NCBI GenBank assembly: GCA_016182845.1
Contig: JACPFT010000001.1
Coordinates: 186,001 to 250,000 of the forward strand
Source: Gammaproteobacteria bacterium
GTDB taxonomy: Bacteria; Pseudomonadota; Gammaproteobacteria; Enterobacterales; Permianibacteraceae
DNA length: 64,000 nt
Reading direction: 5' to 3'
Below, one piece after another: positions 46,904 through 56,021 of this stretch (its first letter is position 1; each line of letters begins with the position of its first letter). The translations under genes and the position numbers were made by a program. The notes beneath the pieces were generated by a model that saw only the letters and a program-made list of their open reading frames with translations, was not told the DNA's origin and did no database searches.

Positions 46904-47008
46904 CTGGTCGACAAGCTCGGGACCTATGCCGCAAAACTGGATGGGTTTTTCCAGCAGGCGGACCGCTTGAAGCGCATGACCCAGGAGGCAGCGTTTCTTG
47001 GTGGCGCA
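46904..47008 (+). pseudogene. Decayed fragment of a fadJ 3' end
   Basis: The translation LVDKLGTYAAKLDGFFQQAD then RLKRMTQEAAFL aligns with the FadJ C-terminus LVDKLETYAAKLGERFQPAE then LLKRMAAENRRF, and the DNA is clearly related (for example GACCTATGCCGC). It lacks the rest of the gene. It ends about 45 bp before the nitroreductase start. Confidence 0.75.
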
Positions 47009-47052
47009 TTCTTGCCGTAGAATGGCCCGCTTTGACTTCGATGGAAAACCCG

Positions 47053-47613
47053 ATGGATGCCTTAGTCGCACTGACCACCCGCGTGTCCCAAGGCCGGCTA
47101 CAAGCCCCGGCGCCCGACGGCGAGGCCCTGGAACGGATGTTCCAGGCCGCCTTGCGCGCGCCGGATCACGGGGCGCTCAAGCCCTGGCGTTTCCTGGTGG
47201 TGGAAGGCGAGGGCCTGATGCGCCTGGGCGAGGCCATGGCCGACGCGGCCGTGGCGGACAACCCGGCGCTCGGCCAGGACAAGCTGGACAAGGCGCGGCA
47301 GAACCCCCTGCGCGCGCCCATGGTGATTGTCGCGGCGGCGCGGGTGGTGGAACACCCGAAAGTGCCGGCCGTGGAGCAGTTGCTGTCGGCCGGCGCGGCG
47401 GTACAGAACCTGATGCTGGCTGCCCATGCCCAGGGCTATGCCGCCATGTGGCGCACCGGGGATTTGGCCTATAGCCGGCGTTTCATGGATGCCCTGGGGC
47501 TGGCGCCCGACGAGCGGATCGTCGGCTTCATCTATGCGGGCACGCCGACGGGGCCGGCCCGCGAGCCGCTGCCGCCGGTGTTGGCGGAGCATGTGCGGCA
47601 CTGGCCGCAGTAA
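47053..47613 (+). CDS. YdjA-type nitroreductase family oxidoreductase
   Basis: 186 residues. The small FMN-dependent nitroreductase fold closely resembles E. coli YdjA: an opening MDALVALTTR, then RAPDHGALKPWRFLVVEGEG, the KARQNPLRAPMVIVAAARV segment, and the C-terminal GFIYAGTP. ATG 47053 matches the family start and follows GGAAAACC; a second ATG four codons upstream is possible. Upstream in-frame codons come from the fadJ remnant and are excluded. The physiological substrate is unknown. A terminator follows six bases after the stop. Confidence 0.9.
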   Translation: MDALVALTTRVSQGRLQAPAPDGEALERMFQAALRAPDHGALKPWRFLVVEGEGLMRLGEAMADAAVADNPALGQDKLDKARQNPLRAPMVIVAAARVVEHPKVPAVEQLLSAGAAVQNLMLAAHAQGYAAMWRTGDLAYSRRFMDALGLAPDERIVGFIYAGTPTGPAREPLPPVLAEHVRHWPQ

Positions 47614-47618
47614 ATGCA

Positions 47619-47646
47619 AAGCCCGCCGATTGGCGGGCTTCTTCTT
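47619..47646 (+). terminator. Terminator of the nitroreductase gene
   Basis: AAGCCCGCC-GATT-GGCGGGCTT followed by CTTCTTGG. It also lies at the end of the opposing small gene. Confidence 0.8.
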
Positions 47647-47655
47647 GGTGGATTC

Positions 47656-47844
47656 TCAGAATCCGGACCAGATCTTCGAGGCCGGCTTTTCCGCCTGGAC
47701 TTCGTCGCGCAGCGCGTTGATGCGATCGTATTTCTTCACTTCCGCCTCGCGGGCCGGGGACCAGGCCTCGGGCTTGGCATCGAAATCCTGCAGGAAACGG
47801 GTGGCTTCGCTGACGAAGGCGCGGTTGAGCTTGTTCTCGGACAT
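47656..47844 (-). CDS. Small conserved-looking protein of unknown function
   Basis: 62 residues from ATG 47844 (opening MSENKLNRAFVSEATRFLQD). It is soluble, charged and predicted helical. It ends in SKIWSGF. An ATG 24 codons upstream is in frame but overlaps the preceding gene and reads unlike a natural N-terminus. It follows the SEL1-repeat gene by 35 bp on the same strand and is probably co-transcribed. I recall similar short proteins in gammaproteobacteria but cannot name the family. Confidence 0.65.
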   Translation of the reverse strand: MSENKLNRAFVSEATRFLQDFDAKPEAWSPAREAEVKKYDRINALRDEVQAEKPASKIWSGF

Positions 47845-47879
47845 GGTTTTCGCCGTGGCTGGATTGATAGACCGGTATT

Positions 47880-49145
47880 TTACTTCAGGGGCGTTGCCGG
47901 CGAAAGGCTGGCGCATTCCTTGGGAGGCGCTTTGATCGGCCGGCTCTGGGCCGTATGGAGCTTGGCCTGGCTCAGGGCGTGTTCTTGCTCGGCATAACTG
48001 AGGCTGGGCATCAGCTCCTGCTTGAGACTCTTGAATTCCTGGCGCATCTCCAGGCTGGCGCTGTTGAAGGCGCCGCTGGCGGCCAGGTGCTCGCCGTGCA
48101 GGATCCAGCTCATGGCCTCGCTGGGATGGGGCTTGAACTGGTCATTGCCGTCGCGCAGCAGACTGATGAGACTCATCATGGCGCCGGGGTGGCCCAGGCG
48201 GGCGGCGCCGCGCAAGTGGATGAGTGCCAGTTCGGTGTTGCGCGGCGTGCCCGTGCAGCCGTGGAGCCAGCAATAGGCCAGTTCCACGCGGGCCTCGACG
48301 CTGCCCTGGCGCAGGGCCTGAGTCAGGGCCTGCACCTGGGTCTGGCGCTTGCCGCCGTCGCTGCCGGTTGTGTCCGAGATCAGCATGGCCAACTCGAAGC
48401 TGGCGGTGCCGTCGCCCTGGCGCGCCGCCAGGTCCATTTGCTGGCGGGCGAAGCCGGGTTCCTGTTGATCGAGCAAGCGGGCCAGGATGCGTCTATGGCC
48501 GGCGGGCAGGCTCGCGTCCTCGGCGCGCTCGTGCAGCAGCGTGGAGAACTGGCTCGCGGCGGCATCGCTGGTGCTGACGATTTCCGGGCAGGCCTGGGCC
48601 AGGCGTTCCTGGGTACCGCGCTCCTCCTGCAGATAGGCGCGGATCTGCTCGGCGGCCTCGGGGCTTTCCCCCTGCAGCAGATAGGCTTCGCGCTGCTGGA
48701 AATCCTGCAAGGCCTCGCCCTGCATGAAGGCCGCGCACAGGCCCCGGTAGGCGTCCAACAAGCCCATGGCCGGCACGTCACCGTGCTGGGCCTTGTCGGT
48801 CGCGAGGCGCATGGCCTCCAGGTACTGTTGCCTGGCGAGCAGGGCATAGACCTCGCCGCCCACCGGGAACTCGCCGCACATGCCTAGGAGGTCGCCGCGA
48901 TGCCAGCGCTGGAAATCGCTGTCGGCGGCGGGGACTGGTGTCTGAGCCGCCGGCGCAGGCGAGGGGGGAGGCTTGGATTTGTCCTCGGTCTTGGCGGGGG
49001 GCGCGGCGGTCGACGCGGGCTTTGCCGTGGGCTGGGGTTTGGGTTGGAGCACCAGGAGCGCTTCGCGCCGCTCCCGGCCCAGCAGGAGCAGGCCTAGCGC
49101 GGCGGCAAGACAGAAAAGACCAATCCAGAGGGCGGGGCGCTTCAT
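47880..49145 (-). CDS. Membrane-anchored SEL1-repeat protein
   Basis: 421 residues. One N-terminal membrane anchor (ALWIGLFCLAAALGLLLLG) is followed by a Pro/Ala/Lys linker to about residue 75 and then helical repeats. The C-terminal half has SEL1-type motifs (GSVEARVELAYCWLHGC, ALIHLRGAARLGHPGAMMSL). Such repeats act as protein-interaction scaffolds. It is probably periplasmic. No enzymatic motif is seen and the partner is unknown. It is followed by a small gene, and preceded by asnS with an intervening terminator. Confidence 0.75.
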   Translation of the reverse strand: MKRPALWIGLFCLAAALGLLLLGRERREALLVLQPKPQPTAKPASTAAPPAKTEDKSKPPPSPAPAAQTPVPAADSDFQRWHRGDLLGMCGEFPVGGEVYALLARQQYLEAMRLATDKAQHGDVPAMGLLDAYRGLCAAFMQGEALQDFQQREAYLLQGESPEAAEQIRAYLQEERGTQERLAQACPEIVSTSDAAASQFSTLLHERAEDASLPAGHRRILARLLDQQEPGFARQQMDLAARQGDGTASFELAMLISDTTGSDGGKRQTQVQALTQALRQGSVEARVELAYCWLHGCTGTPRNTELALIHLRGAARLGHPGAMMSLISLLRDGNDQFKPHPSEAMSWILHGEHLAASGAFNSASLEMRQEFKSLKQELMPSLSYAEQEHALSQAKLHTAQSRPIKAPPKECASLSPATPLK

Positions 49146-49170
49146 CCGTTCAGCGGTTCCTGCGGAAAGA

Positions 49171-49192
49171 AATGGGGACCGTAGTCCCCATT
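49171..49192 (-). terminator. Terminator of asnS
   Basis: On the minus strand AATGGGGAC-TACG-GTCCCCATT is followed by TCTTTCC, eight bases after the asnS stop. Confidence 0.75.
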
Positions 49193-49199
49193 TTATCGC

Positions 49200-50600
<1,401 letters not shown>

Positions 50601-50633
50601 GTTTCTCTCATCGCCGGGCGGGCCGGCACAGGT

Positions 50634-50873
50634 TCACGACTCGTAGCACGAGGTTTCAGTCAGGCATTCGGCCTTGACGCGCTGCAGGCGGATGCGCAGG
50701 TTGATGGCCCGCCTTTGTTCGGCGCTGAAGCTGGCCCAGTGGGTGACTTCATGGAAGCTGCGCCCGCAACCCCGGCAGATCTCGTCGCCGAGGCCGGTCG
50801 AGCACACGCCGACGCAGGGGTTGGCGCTGTCATCGCGCTTTCCCTGGACGGTGATGGGCTTGGTGGCGGGCAT
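50634..50873 (-). CDS. DUF1289 cysteine-rich small protein
   Basis: 79 residues. The DUF1289 pattern NPCVGVCSTGLGDEICRGCG gives four cysteines, followed by the conserved R-S/T-x-x-E-x-x-x-W (RSFHEVTHWASFSAEQRRAI). This suggests a small metal or Fe-S site. ATG 50873 has GGAGTGCCCGC upstream; the longer frame upstream has no such signal. It may be co-transcribed with asnS. The function is unknown. Confidence 0.9.
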   Translation of the reverse strand: MPATKPITVQGKRDDSANPCVGVCSTGLGDEICRGCGRSFHEVTHWASFSAEQRRAINLRIRLQRVKAECLTETSCYES

Positions 50874-51199
50874 GCGGGCACTCCATGAAAACTCGGCTAT
50901 CTTACCTTGGGTCCGAGACGCGGCCAAGCCACTAGATATGGTAGCCGCTGCGCTGTTCTTGGCTAATGGGATCGCCGTGCGGAGGAATACTGAACGGGAA
51001 ACAGTGCTGCTCAAAATATGTTCTATGCTTAAGTCCATGCACCCCTAACCCGCTGCATGCCGAGCCGGTTCCTTCCTACCGACCCTGTTCACGGTCTTGA
51101 ACAGGTTCCCGACCGAACCGATTCTGAAGCCTTGGATTCGAGCATGCGTCCGCGCTCGCGCGGGCGGTCGTGCTCATGACGGAGCGGTAGGGGGTATCG
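50874..51199. other. Intergenic region between DUF1289 and the PAS-GGDEF-EAL gene
   Basis: 326 bp with no gene. It carries a dyad at 51081-51108 and a GC hairpin around 51150-51168 just ahead of the GGGGG ribosome-binding site of the downstream gene. Confidence 0.5.
51081..51108. promoter_or_regulatory. Inverted repeat upstream of the cyclic-di-GMP gene
   Basis: CCTGTTCA-CGGTCT-TGAACAGG is a perfect 8-bp dyad; the stem extends to 11 bp with one mismatch. It lies about 92 bp upstream of the start codon and could be an operator. Confidence 0.4.
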
Positions 51200-52921
51200 A
51201 TGGAGCGCCTGAAAAGTGACGGAGCCCAGGCCTTTCGCAAGACCTTGGCCTATCTCGAATCGGCGCTGCACGGCTGCCGTGAGGCGATCCTGGTCGTCGA
51301 CCGGGGTGGGAGTATCGTCTGGCTCAACCATGCCCTCGAGGAACTCTTGGCCTTGCCCCATGCGGATTGGGCCGGCCGCCCCCTGAGGGATGTGCTGGCC
51401 TTGCTCGACGAGGAGCGGCGAACACCCCTGGAATGGCGTTGCGAGCGCTTGGGGGATGTGGATTACCTCAGCGAGCTGAACCGTAGCGCCCTGGCCCTGC
51501 GCCATGACGGCCGGGAGTTCCCCTTCGAACTGCGCGTCGAGCCGGTGAGCGCCGCCGCCGGCTGGGTCTTGTTCCTGCGCGATGTCTACCAATCGCGCCT
51601 GCTCTCGGAAACCGTTTCCTTCCAGCGTTCCCACGATGCCCTGACCGGTCTGTTGAATCGCGCCGAATTCGAGCGCATGGTCCAGGGCGCCGTGGAGGAC
51701 TGCCAGGCATCCGGACGGCTGCATGCCGTGGCCTATCTGGATCTGGACAAGTTCAAGGTCATCAACAACACCTGCGGGCATTATGCCGGCGACGAGCTCT
51801 TGCGCCAGATCACCGAGATCCTGCGCGAGCAGCTCTGGCCCGAAGACCTCCTGGCGCGTATCGGCGGCGACGAATTCGGCGTGGTGTTCTGGGACGTGGA
51901 GTCGGAAACCGCCCTGGCCCGCGCCGAGCGCCTGCTCAAGGCCGTCGAGGGAGAGTTGTTCGCCTGGGGCAATAAGACCTATTCCCTGGCGGTGGGCATA
52001 GGCCTGACCGTGATCGACGCCGAATGCGACAGCTGGGCGGCCGCCATGCGCGAGGCGGAAATCGCCTGCAGCCATGCCAAGGAGCATGGCGGAAACCGTG
52101 TGTCCCTGTTCCGCGAGGACGATGGCGAGCTGGCGCGCCAGGCCACGGAAATGGAATGGGTGTCGACCATCGTCCAGGCCCTGCAGAACGACCGCTTCGT
52201 GCTCTATGGCCAGGCGATCGCCCCCCTGGGAAACCTCGCCCTGGATGAACACCTGGAAGTCTTGGTACGCATGCTCGGTCCGGACGACCGGGTGATCCCA
52301 CCTGGGGCTTTCCTGCCGGCGGCCGAGCGCTACAACCTGATCCTGATGCTGGATCGCTGGGTGGTCAGCCATACCCTGGAATGGATGGCGGCCGCGGAGC
52401 AGCGGGATTGGCAGGGCACCTGCGCCATCAACCTGTCCGGCGCCTCCATCGGCCACACGTATTTTCTGGATTTCCTGCTCTCGGAAATCCGCAATTCGCG
52501 CCTGCCGCCGGAACGCCTGTGCTTCGAGGTCACCGAGACCGTGGCGGTCTCCAATCTGAGTTCGGCGCGGGCCTTCATCGGCGCCTTGCGCGACATGGGT
52601 TGTTATTTTGCCCTGGACGATTTCGGTGCCGGCATGTCCTCCTTCGCCTATCTGAAGAACCTGCCGGTGGATTATCTGAAGATCGACGGGGTCTTCGTGC
52701 GCGACCTGGTGCGCGATCCCATCGATCACGCCATGGTGCGCTCCATCAATGACATCGGCCATGTCATGTCCATGAAGACCATCGCCGAGTTCGTCGAGGA
52801 CGAGGCGACGATCCGTTCCCTGCGCGCCATGGGCGTGGATTACGGCCAGGGTTATGGCATCGCCAAGCCGATCTCGCTGGCGGAATTCCCTTTGCGCCAG
52901 CGGCAACTGGCCGTTAAATAG
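51200..52921 (+). CDS. PAS-GGDEF-EAL cyclic-di-GMP signalling protein
   Basis: 573 residues, no membrane segment. The PAS domain covers about 20-135. The GGDEF domain covers about 145-305, with an intact active loop RIGGDEFGVVF but no RxxD inhibitory site ahead of it. The EAL domain covers about 325-565. The signature reads E353-V-L rather than EAL, but the catalytic Glu is kept. INLSG, FEVTET, LDDFGAG, LKIDG, KTIAEFVE and QGYGIAKP are all present. Both synthase and phosphodiesterase activities are therefore possible. It is monocistronic and next to the convergent RND operon. Confidence 0.93.
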   Translation: MERLKSDGAQAFRKTLAYLESALHGCREAILVVDRGGSIVWLNHALEELLALPHADWAGRPLRDVLALLDEERRTPLEWRCERLGDVDYLSELNRSALALRHDGREFPFELRVEPVSAAAGWVLFLRDVYQSRLLSETVSFQRSHDALTGLLNRAEFERMVQGAVEDCQASGRLHAVAYLDLDKFKVINNTCGHYAGDELLRQITEILREQLWPEDLLARIGGDEFGVVFWDVESETALARAERLLKAVEGELFAWGNKTYSLAVGIGLTVIDAECDSWAAAMREAEIACSHAKEHGGNRVSLFREDDGELARQATEMEWVSTIVQALQNDRFVLYGQAIAPLGNLALDEHLEVLVRMLGPDDRVIPPGAFLPAAERYNLILMLDRWVVSHTLEWMAAAEQRDWQGTCAINLSGASIGHTYFLDFLLSEIRNSRLPPERLCFEVTETVAVSNLSSARAFIGALRDMGCYFALDDFGAGMSSFAYLKNLPVDYLKIDGVFVRDLVRDPIDHAMVRSINDIGHVMSMKTIAEFVEDEATIRSLRAMGVDYGQGYGIAKPISLAEFPLRQRQLAVK

Positions 52922-55900
52922 TCAACCGGCCTTCACCACGCGCCCGGCCTTGGCCTGGGCGCTCAGTTTGACCTTGCCCGCCCAGTTGCGCAGGTTGTCC
53001 AGGCCCAGGTAGATGATGGGCAGGACCAGGAGCGTCGTCACCGTGGCATAGGACAGGCCGCCGATGATGGCGCGGGCCATGGGGAAATAGGGCGGGCCGT
53101 CGCCGCCGACCTGGGCCTCGCCCATGGACAGCGGGATCAGGGCCAGGATGGCGGTGCTGGCGGTCATCAGAATGGGGCGCAGGCGATCCCTGCCGGCCTG
53201 GACGATGGCATCCTCCCGCGACAGGCCCTCGCCGCGCAGGGTGTTGATATGGTCCACCAGAACGATGCCGTTGTTCACCACCACGCCCATCAGGACCAGG
53301 ATGCCGATCATCGCCATCATGGACAGGGTGGTATCAGTAATCCAGAAATACCAGAACACCCCGCAGATGGCGTAGACGATGGAGGTGATCACCGCCGTCG
53401 GAAACACCAGGGACTCGAACAGGGCGGCCATGACGATATAGATCAGGGCGACGGCCAGCAGCATGTTGAAACCCATGACCGCGCCGGTCTTGGCTTCGCG
53501 ATCGAAAGTGCGGCCATAGGTCCAGGAATAGCCCGGCGGAAAGCTCATGCCGTCCATGCGGGTCTTGATGGCCTCCTTGGCCTCGTCCATGGTAAGGCCG
53601 TCCAGGGCCGCCGTGATCGCTTGGCCGGTGCTGCGCTCCTCGCGCTTGATGACATTGGCGCTGGGTTCCACGGTCAGGTCGGCGACGGTCGCCAGGGCCA
53701 CCGAATCCGCGTCGGGGCGGAATAGGGGCAGGTTTTTCAGATCGTCGAGACTGCGCCGGTCCTGTTGGCCGAATTCCAGACGGATGTCGGTTTCGCTGTC
53801 GCCGGCGCGGTAGGAGCGCAGGGGCTGGCCGCGCATGGCCACCTCGATGGTCTCCGCCACCTGGCTAGGCGTCAGGCCGAGGTTCTGTGCCCGCACGCGA
53901 TCGATGTGTACGCGCACCTGCTTGTCCCCCAGCCCGCCGTCGACGCGCACGTCGCGCAGGCCCTTGATGCCCTTGAGCGCGCGCACCGCGTCCTCGGCCA
54001 GGGGTTTGAGCACTTCCGTCGAATCGCCGATGACCTGCAGGCGAATATTCTGATCGCCGCCGCCGGTGGCTTCGAATTCCAGGCTCAGATTGCCGATGGC
54101 GATCTTGGGCAGGGCCTCCACGATCTCCTTGGACAGGACATCGGCCTTCTTCTCCGAGTCGCTGAGATCCTTGAACATCAGGATGGAGACGGCGAATTCC
54201 GGGGTGTAGTAACTATAAATCTGATCGAGCTGGTACTGGTCCTTGTGCTCGTAGAGGAATTTCTCCACCCGCGCCACGGTTTCCTCAACCTTGGGCAGGG
54301 TGTAGCGACCGTTCAGTTGGTAGAAGAGTTGCACGCGGTCCGAGCTTTCCCGGGGAAACATGTCCTTCTTTACCTGGGACATGGGTAGGGCCGCGCTCAC
54401 CAGCAGGATCAGGGCGAACAAGGCCGACCAGCGGGGATGGGCCAGGGTCCAGCGTACCGTCTGACTATAACGGCCGGTCAGGCGACGGACGAGCCCGCTG
54501 TCCGAGTCCTCCTTGGGCGGCTGAAAGCGCGTGGCCAGGAGCGGGATGATGGTCTTGGCGATGAACAGCGAGGCGAACAGGGAGATGCAGATGGTGAAGG
54601 CCACATGAGACAGGAAGACCGTGATATCGACCTTCTCGCCGAAGATGTTCGGCAGGAAGACGATGGCCGTGCAGATGGTGCCGGCGGTCACGGCGATACT
54701 GACTTCCCGGACGCCAAGCTCGGTGGCGAGCAGGGGATCGTTGGGGAATTTCTTGCGGTAACGGAAGATGCTCTCGGTCACCACCACGGCGTTATCGACC
54801 AGGAGACCCACGGCCAGCATCAGGCCCATCATGGACAGGATGTTCAGGCTCTGGCCCAGGAAATACATGAAGGCCAGGGTAATGGTCAGGGCGATGGGCA
54901 CGGCCAGGGACACGATCAGGGTGGTGGACACCTGACGTAGGAAGAAATACAGGACCAGCATGGACAGTGCCGCGCCCTCCAGGCCGGAGCGCAGGATGTC
55001 GCCCAGGGATTCCTGCACGCCCTCCGCCTGGTTCTGGATGACGAACAAGCGGATGTCGCTGAACACCGGGCTCTTCTTCGCCTCCTCGATTTCCTTGAGC
55101 ACGTCCTCGGAGACCTGCACGAGATTCGCGCTGGATTCCTTGAACACGTCCATGGCGATGGCGAAGCGGCGTTCGAAATGCCGGCCTTCCTCGGCCTTCG
55201 GCTGGTCATAGACGATGTCGGCGATATCGGCGAGGCGCAGGTTGTGGGGGCCGACGATCACCGCACCGATGTCGTCGATGCTGCGGTATTCGCCGATGGG
55301 CTTGACGCGCAGGCGCTGGTTGCCGTCGGTGATCTGGCCGGCGGTCACCGAGAAATTGCTGCGCGAGAGCACATCCGAGAGCGCGTTGACGTCCACCTTG
55401 TGGGCGGCGATGCGGTCGGCGCGCAGCTGGATGCGGATCTGCTTCTTCTGCACGCCGTGCAATAAGACGCGCGAGACGCCGGGGACGCGCTCCAGGCGGC
55501 GTTTCAGGTTGCGATCCAGGAGATCGTAGGAAGTCGAGAGATCCTGCTCGCTGGCGATACGCAGCTGCAGGAAGGCTTCGTCGGCAGTCGAATACGTGTT
55601 GACGAACACGCGCTGCAAATCCGCCGGGAGCTGATCGCGGATCAAGTCCAGCTTCTCGCGGGCTTCCACGCCCTTGATGGAGGCATCGGTGTCCCAGTCG
55701 AAGAACATCTGGATGGACGCGGAGTCTTCCTTGGACTCGGAATTCATCTGCTGGATGCCGCCCATGGTGGCCAGGGTTTCCTCGATGGGCCGGGTGATCT
55801 GCTTCTCGATTTCCTCGGGGCTGGAGCCGGGGTAGGGCACTTCGACGAAAATGCCCGGGAAGGTCACGTCCGGCATGAACTCCAGGGGCAGCAGCTTCGA

Positions 55901-56011
55901 GGTGGCGATCCCGGTGATCACGAAGCAGAGGAAGAACATCAGGGTGGTGATCGGCCGGCGGAGGGCGAAGCCGGTCATGCTGAATTTGCTCAGGTGCTCA
56001 TTGGTTTCCAT
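52922..56011 (-). CDS. RND-family efflux pump subunit (second of two)
   Basis: 1029 residues, full RND length. TM1 is FALRRPITTLMFFLCFVITG. Two large periplasmic pore/docking domains and two bundles of TM helices follow. TM4 carries LLVDNAVVV, where drug pumps such as AcrB have a double Asp. Later helices include YIVMAALFESLVFPTAVITS and VNNGIVLVDHIN. It belongs to the hydrophobe/amphiphile exporter branch. AAGGAG overlaps the upstream RND stop (TAAGGAG), implying coupling. It probably pairs with the other pump and the adaptor; no TolC-type channel is nearby. Confidence 0.9.
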   Translation of the reverse strand: METNEHLSKFSMTGFALRRPITTLMFFLCFVITGIATSKLLPLEFMPDVTFPGIFVEVPYPGSSPEEIEKQITRPIEETLATMGGIQQMNSESKEDSASIQMFFDWDTDASIKGVEAREKLDLIRDQLPADLQRVFVNTYSTADEAFLQLRIASEQDLSTSYDLLDRNLKRRLERVPGVSRVLLHGVQKKQIRIQLRADRIAAHKVDVNALSDVLSRSNFSVTAGQITDGNQRLRVKPIGEYRSIDDIGAVIVGPHNLRLADIADIVYDQPKAEEGRHFERRFAIAMDVFKESSANLVQVSEDVLKEIEEAKKSPVFSDIRLFVIQNQAEGVQESLGDILRSGLEGAALSMLVLYFFLRQVSTTLIVSLAVPIALTITLAFMYFLGQSLNILSMMGLMLAVGLLVDNAVVVTESIFRYRKKFPNDPLLATELGVREVSIAVTAGTICTAIVFLPNIFGEKVDITVFLSHVAFTICISLFASLFIAKTIIPLLATRFQPPKEDSDSGLVRRLTGRYSQTVRWTLAHPRWSALFALILLVSAALPMSQVKKDMFPRESSDRVQLFYQLNGRYTLPKVEETVARVEKFLYEHKDQYQLDQIYSYYTPEFAVSILMFKDLSDSEKKADVLSKEIVEALPKIAIGNLSLEFEATGGGDQNIRLQVIGDSTEVLKPLAEDAVRALKGIKGLRDVRVDGGLGDKQVRVHIDRVRAQNLGLTPSQVAETIEVAMRGQPLRSYRAGDSETDIRLEFGQQDRRSLDDLKNLPLFRPDADSVALATVADLTVEPSANVIKREERSTGQAITAALDGLTMDEAKEAIKTRMDGMSFPPGYSWTYGRTFDREAKTGAVMGFNMLLAVALIYIVMAALFESLVFPTAVITSIVYAICGVFWYFWITDTTLSMMAMIGILVLMGVVVNNGIVLVDHINTLRGEGLSREDAIVQAGRDRLRPILMTASTAILALIPLSMGEAQVGGDGPPYFPMARAIIGGLSYATVTTLLVLPIIYLGLDNLRNWAGKVKLSAQAKAGRVVKAG

Positions 56012-56021
56012 GGCGAACTCC

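Noticed and set aside
46751-47020. 89-codon frame carrying the FadJ-like tail as a real gene
   Set aside because: Only its second half resembles FadJ and the first half has no similarity or good start signal, so it is treated as a remnant.
46723-47052. Extended N-terminus for the nitroreductase
   Set aside because: The extra 110 codons overlap the fadJ remnant and the YdjA family begins at MDAL.
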